DNA of 14,737 bases from Proteobacteria bacterium UBA2383 (GCA_002343485.1 DDST01000111.1:1-14737); one strand, 5' to 3'. Positions 1-8,261 are shown, counted from the first letter of the stretch. The notes: generated by a model not told the origin, from the sequence alone. Program-made: numbers and translations.

Positions 1-75
1 TTTTAAGAGACCGGGAATTGCTGAAACAAGATTGAATACCAATCGAATAGCCAGACGGGTGGAGGTGGACCTAAT

Positions 76-450
76 TTGGGTTTTTTTGATCTGGAGATTA
101 CAGAATCTAATTTTGAACCTGTGCGTATTCTAATTGGATTATTTGATAGCAGAGGTACTAAATTAACAGACGACGATGCGCAAATAGATTTGGATCCTCC
201 TGATTTCGATGTAGCTAATGATAAGAACCTTAAAACCCTTGTCCATATTGGTGCCTGTGGTGGCGGGACATCTCCATACTTGTGTGCTCCTAATCAATTA
301 GGAAATAGATCAATCTGGGTTGGCTCAACCGATGACGGCCTCGTACCCAATGCAGATATTCCCGAACCCAATATGCTGGCATTACTCGGCATAGGGCTGC
401 TGGGACTTGCGGGCAGCATGAAGCGCCGCTGTGCATCGCTTAAAGCATAA
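76..450 (+). CDS. PEP-CTERM domain protein, N-terminally incomplete (probable remnant)
   Basis: The last 30 residues form a textbook PEP-CTERM sorting signal: Ile-Pro-Glu-Pro at residues 95-98, a hydrophobic segment rich in Leu and Gly (about 100-113), then a basic tail containing Lys-Arg-Arg. Exosortase (EpsH/XrtA) families recognise such tails and process exported, often biofilm-associated proteins. The rest of the protein (1-90) is acidic, has three cysteines and matches no family I recognise. The frame is open from 25 and is closed upstream by stops at 4-6 and 22-24, so no signal peptide can be encoded in frame. That is abnormal for this class, since these proteins must be secreted. The start chosen is TTG at 76, with GGAGGT at 61-66, but this purine run also reads as a Gly-rich stretch and may not be a true ribosome site. 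The gene is visibly AT-richer than its neighbours up to about 350. I read it as a frameshifted or truncated gene whose 5' part lies outside the window. The C-terminal assignment is firm; the gene's integrity is not. Confidence 0.6.
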   Translation: MGFFDLEITESNFEPVRILIGLFDSRGTKLTDDDAQIDLDPPDFDVANDKNLKTLVHIGACGGGTSPYLCAPNQLGNRSIWVGSTDDGLVPNADIPEPNMLALLGIGLLGLAGSMKRRCASLKA

Positions 451-488
451 TAAGTAACGCCAGCCCGCTAAAAAAAAGCATAATCGTT

Positions 489-527
489 CACTCCCCTCGC
501 CGGCTTGCAAGCAAGGAACCGGGGGTG
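489..527. repeat. GC-rich imperfect palindrome, member of a dispersed CCCCTCGCC element
   Basis: The outer arms CACTCCC (489-495) and GGGGGTG (521-527) pair with one G-T wobble. Between them lies an inner palindrome GCTTGCAAGC (503-512). The left arm reads CCCCTCGCCGGCTTG, nearly the same as a minus-strand segment inside leuS near 13740 (CCCCTCGCCGCTTG), and it shares its core with the start of yhdP near 5230. It sits between two convergent genes, as REP-like elements often do. It has no downstream T run of its own, so it is probably not a terminator by itself. Confidence 0.5.
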
Positions 528-543
528 AAAGAGCTAAATGATT

Positions 544-578
544 AAAAAAGCCAACTTTTATAACCAGTTGGCTTTTTT
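544..578. terminator. Bidirectional intrinsic terminator between PEP-CTERM ORF and nit
   Basis: AAAAAAGCCAACT (544-556) pairs perfectly with AGTTGGCTTTTTT (566-578) around a 9-nt loop, giving a GC-containing stem with a run of T on each strand. It lies between the end of the plus-strand ORF (450) and the end of the minus-strand operon (657), where a shared terminator for convergent transcripts is expected. A second, weak hairpin with no T run (AGAGC 637-641 with GCTCT 649-653) lies just past the nit stop. Nothing else recognisable is in 451-656. Confidence 0.85.
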
Positions 579-656
579 TATTCTCCCGTCGTCGATACCG
601 CCGCTGGATCGTCTTGAGAGGGTCGTCGATCGGTCAAGAGCTATCGGGGCTCTGAT

Positions 657-1505
657 TCATGACAGTTGATAAAGAAGCCGGGCTGTATCTTCCACATCCG
701 TCCGATGCTCCAAAACCGGAAACTGCTGGCGAACGCTCTCCAGAAACGCCCGATCCATCTTCCCCAGCACTACGCCGGGTCCCTCACATAACCGGTCAAG
801 AATCAACCCCCAGGGATCAACGATCAGACTGTCGCCAAAGGTCTCGCGGCCATTGCTGTGCCGGCCGCCTTGCGCCGAAGCAATTACATAGCACTGATTC
901 TCAATCGCCCGTGCGCGCAGCAAAATTTCCCAATGGGCCGCGCCGGTTGCAGCGGTAAATGCCGCAGGTAAGGCTAGAATGTCCATACCTTGCAAGGACA
1001 TAGCGCGAAATTGCTCGGGAAAGCGCAGATCGTAGCAGACCGCCAACCCTAATCGGCCAAACGGTGTGTCTGCCACGACATAGTGATCGCCTGGCTCAAT
1101 CGTCGCCGATTCCGCATAGCGCTCGGGGCTGTCCGGTAACTGCACATCGAATAAATGAACCTTGTCATAGCGGGCAACCTGGCAACCTTGATCATCAAAT
1201 AGCAAACAAGCCGCCCGCACCCGCTGATCATCACCGGCGGTCCGCAGTGGAATCGTGCCACCCACCAGCCACAGCCGATGACGGGCGGCCTGTTCTGCAA
1301 GAAAGGTTTGAATCAGTCCATCGCCTTCCGCTTCCTGCACCGCCAGTTTGTCGCTTTCCCGACGTCCCATCAGAGCAAAATTTTCCGGCAATACCGCCAA
1401 TTGCGCGCCGCGATCAGCCGCTTTAGCCAACAATTCAGCGGCTGTCGCCAGATTGGCGGCAACCTCCGGTCCGGAAACCATTTGCAGAGCAACCAGGCTA
1501 GACAT
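657..1505 (-). CDS. Nitrilase-superfamily (carbon-nitrogen hydrolase) amidase, Nit1/Nit2-like
   Basis: This 282-residue protein carries the nitrilase catalytic triad: Glu41 in the LPEN motif, Lys115 in KVHLFD and Cys157 in VCYDLRFPE. The CYDLRFP signature and the DKVHLFD context place it with the Nit branch. Characterised members hydrolyse deaminated glutathione or omega-amides of keto acids, acting as cytosolic metabolite repair enzymes; which substrate applies here is inference. It is the last gene of the operon. Its ATG lies 6 nt after the yhdP stop, and its Shine-Dalgarno GAGGTGA (1512-1518, 6-nt spacer) includes the yhdP stop codon, so coupling is likely. A nit gene directly after yhdP is a common gammaproteobacterial arrangement, usually followed by tldD; tldD is absent here and a terminator follows instead. 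Length is normal for the family. Confidence 0.92.
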   Translation of the reverse strand: MSSLVALQMVSGPEVAANLATAAELLAKAADRGAQLAVLPENFALMGRRESDKLAVQEAEGDGLIQTFLAEQAARHRLWLVGGTIPLRTAGDDQRVRAACLLFDDQGCQVARYDKVHLFDVQLPDSPERYAESATIEPGDHYVVADTPFGRLGLAVCYDLRFPEQFRAMSLQGMDILALPAAFTAATGAAHWEILLRARAIENQCYVIASAQGGRHSNGRETFGDSLIVDPWGLILDRLCEGPGVVLGKMDRAFLESVRQQFPVLEHRTDVEDTARLLYQLS

Positions 1506-1511
1506 CAGTGA

Positions 1512-4500
1512 TCACCTCGTTTCGTTGTCACTCGCGAACCCTTGCCGAGGCGCGGGGTTGGGGGGCTCTTCTGCAACCAGCGGTTCCAGCACCGGATCAT
1601 CCCATGAGCCGGTTAACCGGTACTGGTAACGGGTCGCCTGCTCAATACCTTTTTGCAAGACGCGCTCAGCGACAAACACCGCTGCGCCAGCAACAGGCCC
1701 GCCAACAATGGCTCCAGCGATGGGCAGCGCACTCCCCACAACGTGGGGCGTAACCGTGATCTGTTGATCGTAGCTCCGGTCTTTCAAGCCGGCCCGGCCC
1801 CGGATTTCAATCCGCGCCGCCGGCGCTTCAATACGCAGGTTATCAGTACGCGCCTGCCCTTTTTTGAAAGCAAATTCACCGCTGATTCGATCAAAACTGG
1901 TGCCCGGCTGGAACAGGTCGCTGAAATCCAGGCTCAGGCGGCGATTCAGACTCTGCACACTGAACAAGCCCATGATGCGACCCAGTCCAGGGTTGATTTC
2001 CAGCAATTGACCGGGACCGGTCTCAAAATTCAGTGTGCCGGAAATCCGCTCCAGCGCGAAATCCGGCAACGCGGCTGCCCAGTTAGCGTCCAATTGCGCC
2101 TTGGTGGGGCCACGGGCAATGCCAGATTCCGGATAACCCCATACCGCTAGAGTTTCACCCAGCGCTGGGCTGCGCAACGCCACATTGATCCGGGAAATCT
2201 GGTTACCGCCGTTCCACCCCCATTCGCCATCGGCATCGATCTGCTGCTGCCCGGAACGCAGTTCAATCCCGGACAATCGAACACCGCCGGAGCGCGGCAC
2301 GATCGCCAGCCGTAACTGACCGAGCTTCTGATCATTCATCCGCAAGTCGGCGACCGTCAACGCCAGTGGCGGGAGTTGACATGGGTCGGCTGCCGGTCTG
2401 TGTTGCGCATCCGAAGCAGTGCCATTGGCAGTATGCTGTATCCATAAGCGCTGCAACGCGGCATTCACGGGCCGCGCTGCGGTGAGCTGATCCGGTACGG
2501 TCATCTGCCCGGATAAAGCTGCGCTGTCTAATTCAACCTGCAATCCCTCTGAATCACGATGTGCATGAATTGTCATCCCCTTAAATGATTGGCCAGCAAC
2601 CGCCAATTCCTCAATCCGGGCTTCTAAACTGCGCACCAGCGCCAATGAATTGGAACGGGGTTTTTGAATCCCGGATCTGCTGCACTGCTCGCTTCCAGTC
2701 TCATCTCGATTGGGAGAGGGTGTTTTAACCGGGGTTGTCCAGGCCCAACGCGGCAGATCAGCAACAATGGCCAGACCTGGTTCATTAGGAAGCCGCGCTG
2801 CTCCAGCACCAATCCGCAATTCACCCCGCTCAAACCGGGGCGTATCCAGCAGACCATTCAACTCCAGCGCTGCCCGTACCTCAGGTTCGTATTCCAGTGC
2901 CACGATCCAGCGGTTACGCTCATTCGGCTGCACCACGATCCGCAGTGACCGGGTCTCACTGGCGGTCTTACCCAGTGGCGCAGGCAATTCGATGGCAACC
3001 CCGCGCAAACCGGAAGTTAACTCAAACGAAAAGGCAGATTTTCGTTCCTGACCACGGGCCGGAACGGCCAGCACCGCTTTCCAATCGCTAGCGCCGGTGA
3101 TTGAGTACCCGAGATCCGCCGCTGCAGACGGCCCAGCCAGCGCTGGTAATCCCAGCCTCCCCTCCACTTGCGCCCGCAATTCACGACGCCCTTCGCGGCC
3201 AGCTAGATCCAGATCGACGCGGATTGCCTCACCGCGCCACAACGCTTGTACATTTCGGGCTTCTAGATCAGCTTCGGTGAAGCGCACCTCACCGCGCAAC
3301 CGCTCCAGTTCAACCTTCCAGGCTGGCAAGGTCACATCATTGTCCAACAACCCTACCCGCCCACGCGCTTGACTTGGGCGTCCATCGGCCGGTAGCGTCA
3401 ATTCGAGATCGAGAGTGCTGCGGCCACTGATCTGTAAATCAGGCAGATCCTCATCCAATTCATGGCCCAACGGACTCTCGCGGAGCACCTGCCACATACT
3501 GGCACCCGGTCCCTTGACCCGTCCTTGAACCTGCACAATGACATCGGCCAAATTTTCAATTTGAGCCGTAGCCTTTTCTACCTGCCCATCCAGCAATTGG
3601 CTACCATTGGCCTTAATAGTAAGCCCGCGATTGCGAAACAGAACGTCAGCCTGCAACTTTTCCAAGCGTGGCCAGCCGGGCGCATAGTCCAGTACGCCAT
3701 CTTTAACCTGAAAACGGGTTTCAAATAACCCTTCATCCCGATTGAAGGGAAAGGCCGCCGGCGGCCCTCGAAAAATCAGATTGCCGGTCGCCACTTGACC
3801 ATCTACCAGCGCCCGGTCCAACCAAGCCACACCTTGCGGTGGAATCACCGCAACCGGCAGATAGCGCCATGCTTGCTTAACCTTCACACCGTGATAATGG
3901 CCTTGAATATCCAGCAATGGCTGGCCCGCGTCAGGAACAGTGACACTGCCCCAAAACCGGCCACTAAGGTCAGCATTAGCCAGTTCAAGACCGGCACTTT
4001 CGACGTGCAAGCCTTCAGAGGAACGCCGCCAGTTCACAGTTCCGCTGAGGACATCCAGCGTAATGGGCGCACGCAGTAAACCGGCAGTATCGACCTGAAC
4101 GGCATGGCAATCCAGTTCGATTTGGCCTCGTTCTGGGGAAACCACCAGTTGGCCGGTCAAGTTATCGAAGCCTGGCAAGTGGTGAGTCGAGCGAATATTC
4201 ACACCGCGCAGGGCAACGGCCGCTTGGTAAATCCCTGCCGCCGGTTCGCTCTGTAGCGTTATTTCCGGTAATTCGCCGCGTGGATCAAGCGGTGCCAGCC
4301 ATTGATGAGCCGATTCACTGAGCCAGGGCGCCACCCAAGCCAGCAAGCTCTCAGCACGCAGATGGCGAATCACTGCCTGCCAGCCGGCATCGGTGTGCGT
4401 CGCCTCAAACACGGCCGGCGGATGCGTCTGTGGCGCATCCTCGAAATGAATTTGCCCCTGCAACCGCCAGCCCTTTTTAGCTGTTGATTCATCCGCCGGT

Positions 4501-5252
4501 AACTGCTCAATGGTCAACCCCAGTTGTCCGCCAAGTTCCACAGGCAAATCAGCCGTCAAGACCAACCGTCGACCTTGCGCCGTATCCTGAAAACGGAGGT
4601 AGGGATGCAGTAATTGCCAGGTAAAACCGTCCGGCCGCCGCAGGGTGAGTTGCTCACCAACAATATCCAACTGTCGTAATTTAAAGACTTGGTGAGCCGT
4701 CGCCGGCAGCGGGGAATCATCCGCGTGTGGCGCAACGCTTCCATCGGTGAATAGCCGGGATACCCCATCCGGCCCTTGTTCCAGCGTTAAACTCGCACCT
4801 TCCAGGCGGATACGGCGCACGACAGGCTGCCACTCCTGTAAGGAGCGCCACAGGTTCAGGGTGATGGCTACTTGCTTGAAATACGCCAACGGGGTGTCCC
4901 GCTCAGGGTCATCCACGCTCACGCCGCGCAGACCTAACGCCAGACGCCAGCCATCCAGAGTGGCAGTGACCGCATCAATACGCACGGGCATCTGCAATGT
5001 GTCACCCAGCACACGGGCCAAATCACTCCGGTAATTGTTCAGGCGTGGCAATACCCACCATTGCCCAAATGCCGCCAGCAGCAAGAGTAGCAACAACAAG
5101 GTGAGCAGCAACCGGCGGATCCAACGCAGGGTCCGGCGAGTACGGCTCGTTGATAGACAGAGAGCATTCCAGAAGCGTCCGTTTGCCAAACACCGTTCAT
5201 TATTCCTTCCCCCCGGAGAAACAGGGCGAGGGGTGAGGAGATCAGAGTTCAC
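1512..5252 (-). CDS. yhdP: YhdP family AsmA-like intermembrane phospholipid transport protein
   Basis: This 1246-residue protein has a basic stretch and one very leucine-rich membrane anchor near the N-terminus (about residues 46-68), then a long periplasmic region of repeating beta-rich segments, as expected of an AsmA/TamB-type bridge. The C-terminal third is diagnostic of YhdP: a LLEINPGLGRIMGLFS-type segment, then DLFQPGTSFDRISGEF, and a late hydrophobic Gly/Ala patch before a YRLTGSWDDP motif. In E. coli YhdP works with TamB and YdbH to move phospholipids to the outer membrane, and its length (about 1,270) is close to this one. The start is GTG at 5250-5252, overlapping the rng stop as GTGA, which suggests coupled translation. 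The first 20 or so residues (Thr-Pro-Arg-Pro, Ser-Pro-Gly-Gly) look like translated repeat element rather than protein of the family. A TTG at 5187-5189 is an alternative start, though without a clear ribosome site. A second repeat-like insertion lies near 2686-2726. Family call is secure; the exact start is less so. Confidence 0.9.
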   Translation of the reverse strand: MNSDLLTPRPVSPGGRNNERCLANGRFWNALCLSTSRTRRTLRWIRRLLLTLLLLLLLLAAFGQWWVLPRLNNYRSDLARVLGDTLQMPVRIDAVTATLDGWRLALGLRGVSVDDPERDTPLAYFKQVAITLNLWRSLQEWQPVVRRIRLEGASLTLEQGPDGVSRLFTDGSVAPHADDSPLPATAHQVFKLRQLDIVGEQLTLRRPDGFTWQLLHPYLRFQDTAQGRRLVLTADLPVELGGQLGLTIEQLPADESTAKKGWRLQGQIHFEDAPQTHPPAVFEATHTDAGWQAVIRHLRAESLLAWVAPWLSESAHQWLAPLDPRGELPEITLQSEPAAGIYQAAVALRGVNIRSTHHLPGFDNLTGQLVVSPERGQIELDCHAVQVDTAGLLRAPITLDVLSGTVNWRRSSEGLHVESAGLELANADLSGRFWGSVTVPDAGQPLLDIQGHYHGVKVKQAWRYLPVAVIPPQGVAWLDRALVDGQVATGNLIFRGPPAAFPFNRDEGLFETRFQVKDGVLDYAPGWPRLEKLQADVLFRNRGLTIKANGSQLLDGQVEKATAQIENLADVIVQVQGRVKGPGASMWQVLRESPLGHELDEDLPDLQISGRSTLDLELTLPADGRPSQARGRVGLLDNDVTLPAWKVELERLRGEVRFTEADLEARNVQALWRGEAIRVDLDLAGREGRRELRAQVEGRLGLPALAGPSAAADLGYSITGASDWKAVLAVPARGQERKSAFSFELTSGLRGVAIELPAPLGKTASETRSLRIVVQPNERNRWIVALEYEPEVRAALELNGLLDTPRFERGELRIGAGAARLPNEPGLAIVADLPRWAWTTPVKTPSPNRDETGSEQCSRSGIQKPRSNSLALVRSLEARIEELAVAGQSFKGMTIHAHRDSEGLQVELDSAALSGQMTVPDQLTAARPVNAALQRLWIQHTANGTASDAQHRPAADPCQLPPLALTVADLRMNDQKLGQLRLAIVPRSGGVRLSGIELRSGQQQIDADGEWGWNGGNQISRINVALRSPALGETLAVWGYPESGIARGPTKAQLDANWAAALPDFALERISGTLNFETGPGQLLEINPGLGRIMGLFSVQSLNRRLSLDFSDLFQPGTSFDRISGEFAFKKGQARTDNLRIEAPAARIEIRGRAGLKDRSYDQQITVTPHVVGSALPIAGAIVGGPVAGAAVFVAERVLQKGIEQATRYQYRLTGSWDDPVLEPLVAEEPPNPAPRQGFASDNETR
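2686..2726. repeat. Repeat-like insertion inside yhdP (weak member)
   Basis: On the minus strand this begins ACACCCTCTCCCAATCGAG and is translated as Thr-Pro-Ser-Pro-Asn-Arg, followed by a Ser/Gln/Arg-rich stretch unlike the beta-strand segments around it. The CCCTCTCCC arm resembles the palindromic elements commonly read through as PSP-type peptides in proteobacterial genes, but the second arm is degraded. It is the least certain of the four elements in this window. Confidence 0.3.
5204..5240. repeat. CCCCTCGCC element at the 5' end of yhdP
   Basis: On the minus strand it starts CTCACCCCTCGCCCTG, then a short spacer, then CTCCGGGGGGAAGG, so a C-rich arm faces a G-rich arm. The core CCCCTCGCC is the same as in the intergenic element at 489-527 and in leuS at 13723-13753. 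It lies 10 nt inside the annotated yhdP start and is read as Thr-Pro-Arg-Pro-Val-Ser-Pro-Gly-Gly. Confidence 0.5.
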
Positions 5253-6781
5253 ATTAACACCACATCATATTGCTCACGGGTATACAGTGCTTCCGCCTGG
5301 AATTTGATGGGAATGTCGATGAACGCCTCTAACTGCGCCACACTGTGAGATTCTTGATCCAACATGACATCCACCACATCTGGCGCAGCGAGTACCACGA
5401 ATTGGCGAGGCGCGTACTGCCGGGCTTCGCGCAACAATTCACGGAAAATTTCATAACACACCGTTTCCGCCGTTTTAATCGAACCGCGCCCATCGCATAA
5501 CGGACAAGGTTCGCACAGAATCTGCCCCAAACTCTCGCGGGTGCGCTTACGGGTCATTTCCACCAGCCCTAATGGCGACACCTGCGAGATATGACTTTTG
5601 GCGCGATCTTTTTCCAGATGCTTTTCCAATGCCTTCAACACGGCCTGGCGGTGTTCTTCGCTGGCCATATCAATAAAATCCAGAATAATAATGCCACCCA
5701 GGTTACGCAGCCGTAATTGCCGGGCAATCGCCGCTGCAGCTTCCAGGTTGGTTTTGAAAATGGTTTCCTCCAGATTACGATGTCCAACATAGGCGCCGGT
5801 ATTTACGTCAATCGTGGTCATAGCCTCGGTCTGATCAATAATCAGATAACCACCTGACTTCAGTGTTACTTTCTTGCTAAGCCCTCGCTGGATTTCATCT
5901 TCAATGCCATATAACTCGAAGATTGGCCGCTCACCTGGATAATGCTCCAGACGTGAGACCATTTCCGGCACGAATTTTTCAGCAAATTGCATCATCCGCT
6001 GACTGGCCTCACGTGAATCCACTCGAACCCTTTCGACATTGTCGCCGACAAAATCGCGCAGCACCCGTAGCACCAGCGGCAAATCCTCATACAATGTCAT
6101 AATGCCATTGGCTTCGCGGATACGATCCTGAATAGAACCCCATAGCCGTTGCAAAAATTGCATATCTGCGCGCAACGCCCAGGCTTCTGCACCTTCTGCA
6201 GCAGTACGAACGATATAGCCACCGCCAAACTCAGCGCGAAAAGCATTGACGACCTCTTTCAAACGCTGCCGCTCACGTTCACCGTCGATCTTGACGGACA
6301 CACCGGCCACATCGGAATCGGCCAGGAATACTAGAAACCGTGATGGCAACGTGATGTGGGTTGTCAACCGCGCGCCCTTGGTGCCGATAGGGTCCTTGAT
6401 CACCTGTACCACCAGATCCTGACCCTCGCGCACCAGGTCAGTAATCGCCAGTATCCGGTCACTGTGACTTACACTTGGCGCACTGTTTTCAGATAAACAA
6501 GGCTCAAGCCGGCATGCCGGGCGGATATCGGAGACGTGCAGAAAGGCTGCCCGTTCCAGACCGATATCCACAAACGCAGCCTCCATGCCCGGCAGCACCC
6601 GGCAAACCCGGCCTTTATAAATGTTACCGACCAGACCGCGCCGGCCTGCCCGTTCGATCAGAATTTCCTGGAGGACACCGTTCTCAACCACTGTAACCCG
6701 GGTTTCACGGGGGGTCACGTTGATCAGTATTTCGTCGCCCGTACCACCTTCGGCGCGTGTGGTCATACCATCTCGTTCCAT
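5249..6781 (-). CDS. rng: Ribonuclease G
   Basis: RNase G is a 5'-end-sensing endonuclease that matures 16S rRNA and decays some mRNAs. The order fits: an EILINVTPRETRVTVVENG opening, an S1 RNA-binding domain (about residues 45-130), a 5'-sensor/RNase H-like region, then the DNase I-like catalytic part. The two metal-binding aspartates are Asp325 in TIDVNTG and Asp368 in ILDFIDM. The Zn-link Cys-Pro-x-Cys is at 426-429 (an extra Cys at 423). At 510 residues with no long C-terminal scaffold tail it is RNase G, not RNase E. A short extra loop after the S1 strand at about 88-108 is longer than in E. coli. The ATG at 6781 has no convincing ribosome site; ATG at 6764-6766 (residue 6), with GAG a few bases upstream, is an alternative. 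The gene follows maf by 20 nt and overlaps yhdP by 4 nt, the classical maf-rng-yhdP order. Confidence 0.96.
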   Translation of the reverse strand: MERDGMTTRAEGGTGDEILINVTPRETRVTVVENGVLQEILIERAGRRGLVGNIYKGRVCRVLPGMEAAFVDIGLERAAFLHVSDIRPACRLEPCLSENSAPSVSHSDRILAITDLVREGQDLVVQVIKDPIGTKGARLTTHITLPSRFLVFLADSDVAGVSVKIDGERERQRLKEVVNAFRAEFGGGYIVRTAAEGAEAWALRADMQFLQRLWGSIQDRIREANGIMTLYEDLPLVLRVLRDFVGDNVERVRVDSREASQRMMQFAEKFVPEMVSRLEHYPGERPIFELYGIEDEIQRGLSKKVTLKSGGYLIIDQTEAMTTIDVNTGAYVGHRNLEETIFKTNLEAAAAIARQLRLRNLGGIIILDFIDMASEEHRQAVLKALEKHLEKDRAKSHISQVSPLGLVEMTRKRTRESLGQILCEPCPLCDGRGSIKTAETVCYEIFRELLREARQYAPRQFVVLAAPDVVDVMLDQESHSVAQLEAFIDIPIKFQAEALYTREQYDVVLM

Positions 6782-6801
6782 CTAGGAAAGGTTAAAGTCA
6801 G

Positions 6802-7377
6802 TTAGGAAGAAAGCCCGAACTCTCGGAACAGTTCTGCGGTTTCGAATAGCGGCAAACCCATGACCCCGGAATAGCTGCCGTGCAATTCTGCAATGAACGC
6901 CGCTGCACGGCCCTGGATCCCATAGCCGCCCGCCTTGTCCCAAGATTCGCCGGTCTCCCAGTAAGCAGCACATTCCGCCGGCGTCAATTTGCGGAAGCGA
7001 ACCCGGCTCTCTTGAACTTTGACCGCAATTTGCGCCGGGGTTGCCAAGGCCACTGCGCTTAATACCTGATGTTCACAACCGGAAAGCCGTGCCAACATGG
7101 CCAAACCTTCTTCGCGGTCGTGAGGCTTGCCGAGAATCGTATCTTTAACGGCCACCGCGGTATCCGCCCCCAACACGGGCGCGGGCTTCTTCCGGCCGAG
7201 CGCTTGTGCGCCCGTTCGCGCTTTGGCCAAGGCCAATCGGGCAACATAATCGCAGGGATGTTCTTCGGCCAATGGCGTCTCATCCACCTCGACCCGCAGC
7301 AGGCGATAAGCCATGCCGATCTGCCTCAAAAGTTCACGGCGGCGTGGCGATGCAGAGGCAAGGTAGATAAAAGACAT
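6802..7377 (-). CDS. maf: Maf-like nucleoside triphosphate pyrophosphatase (YhdE type)
   Basis: Maf proteins cleave non-canonical or excess nucleoside triphosphates to monophosphates, a housecleaning activity that has also been linked to division arrest. This 191-residue protein has the N-terminal SASPRR nucleotide-binding loop (8-13), Asp72 in GADTAV, and the DKAGGYGIQG motif (147-156), followed by a GSYSGVMGLPL segment. The last two match the YhdE subgroup that prefers dTTP/UTP rather than the m7GTP-type YceF subgroup; the substrate is inferred from motifs. The ATG begins one base after the rlmH stop (TGA-T-ATG), so translation is probably coupled. It precedes rng as in many gammaproteobacteria. 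Confidence 0.94.
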   Translation of the reverse strand: MSFIYLASASPRRRELLRQIGMAYRLLRVEVDETPLAEEHPCDYVARLALAKARTGAQALGRKKPAPVLGADTAVAVKDTILGKPHDREEGLAMLARLSGCEHQVLSAVALATPAQIAVKVQESRVRFRKLTPAECAAYWETGESWDKAGGYGIQGRAAAFIAELHGSYSGVMGLPLFETAELFREFGLSS

Positions 7378-7378
7378 A

Positions 7379-7849
7379 TCAAACGCGATGATAAGGATGA
7401 TTGTGTAGCAGACTCCACGCCCGATAAAGCTGCTCAGCGACCACGATGCGCACCAGAGGATGCGGCAAGGTCAATCGCGACAACGACCACAGATGTTCGG
7501 CGCGATCACGACAGGCCGCATCCAGCCCATCCGGGCCACCGATCAGCAGACTGAGATTGCAGCCTTCCTGCAACCAACTTGCCAACTGCCCAGCCAATTC
7601 GGCAGTACCCCATTCCTGACCGCGCTCATCCAGGGCAATGACGCGAGAACTCGCGGGAATCGCTGCAAGCAATCGCTCACCTTCGGCCCGGACCAAACGA
7701 GGCAAATTGGCACGGGTGCTGCGCTTGCCCGCAGGGATTTCAATCAGATTCAACTGGCATTCCCGGGGCAGCCGCTCAGCATATTCCGCATAACCGGTTT
7801 TGATCCAGTCAGGCATTCGGATGCCGACGGCAAGTAGATGAATTTTCAT
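7379..7849 (-). CDS. rlmH: 23S rRNA pseudouridine-1915 N3-methyltransferase RlmH
   Basis: RlmH methylates pseudouridine 1915 in helix 69 of 23S rRNA on assembled 70S ribosomes, using S-adenosylmethionine. It is a small SPOUT-fold dimer, and the 156-residue length is exactly typical. The SAM-binding trefoil knot is visible as LLIGGPDGLD (101-110), the SLSRLTLPHPLVR strand-loop follows, and the conserved C-terminal NHPYHR tail (150-155) is present, with a final Val where E. coli has Glu. It lies 48 nt after rsfS and abuts maf. rsfS-rlmH pairing is nearly universal and supports a ribosome-linked unit. Confidence 0.96.
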   Translation of the reverse strand: MKIHLLAVGIRMPDWIKTGYAEYAERLPRECQLNLIEIPAGKRSTRANLPRLVRAEGERLLAAIPASSRVIALDERGQEWGTAELAGQLASWLQEGCNLSLLIGGPDGLDAACRDRAEHLWSLSRLTLPHPLVRIVVAEQLYRAWSLLHNHPYHRV

Positions 7850-7897
7850 CTTTCAGTTCAGACATTAGTGTTGATGCAATCCGCTGCCTGCTCTCAC

Positions 7898-8242
7898 TCA
7901 ACCTTTCAGTGCTTTGGCCACATCCACTGACCATAATTTTTCCAGATTATAGAAATCCCGGGTCTGGGGGAGCATGACATGCACGACGACGTCGGCCAGA
8001 TCTACCAATACCCATTCAGCTTCCCGCGCTCCTTCAACGCCAAGCGGCCGGACACCGGCTGCTGTGCATTTCTCGATCACCTTGTCAGCCAGCGCTTTGA
8101 CCTGACGGGTCGAGGCACCGCTGGCGACCACCATCAAGTCAGTAAAACTGGCCTTGTTACGCACGTCTAGAACACGGATATCCTGGGCTTTCACTTCTTC
8201 CAGGGCATTCACAATGATTTTCTGTAAAACCTCAAGTTGCAT
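7898..8242 (-). CDS. rsfS: Ribosome silencing factor RsfS
   Basis: RsfS binds ribosomal protein uL14 and blocks subunit joining, lowering translation in stationary phase or starvation. The 114-residue protein is a single RsfS/DUF143 domain (about 5-105) with the expected features: an opening helix, a DIRVLDVRNKASFTDLMVVASG segment, RQVKALADKV, and the C-terminal VVHVMLPQTRDFYNLEKLW block that is highly conserved in the family. The start is ATG at 8242, with a GAGGA sequence upstream at a slightly long spacing. It sits 19 nt downstream of nadD, the usual nadD-rsfS-rlmH order. Confidence 0.96.
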   Translation of the reverse strand: MQLEVLQKIIVNALEEVKAQDIRVLDVRNKASFTDLMVVASGASTRQVKALADKVIEKCTAAGVRPLGVEGAREAEWVLVDLADVVVHVMLPQTRDFYNLEKLWSVDVAKALKG

Positions 8243-8261
8243 GGAATCTTGTTTATCCTCA

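Noticed and set aside
489..527. Start of a CRISPR array or toxin-antitoxin locus
   Set aside because: There is a single palindrome, no regularly spaced repeats and no small ORF pair.
7069..7554. 161-residue plus-strand open frame opposite maf and rlmH
   Set aside because: It runs antisense to two genes with complete motif sets; its sequence is low in hydrophobic core pattern and rich in Arg/Gln, as expected of a shadow frame.
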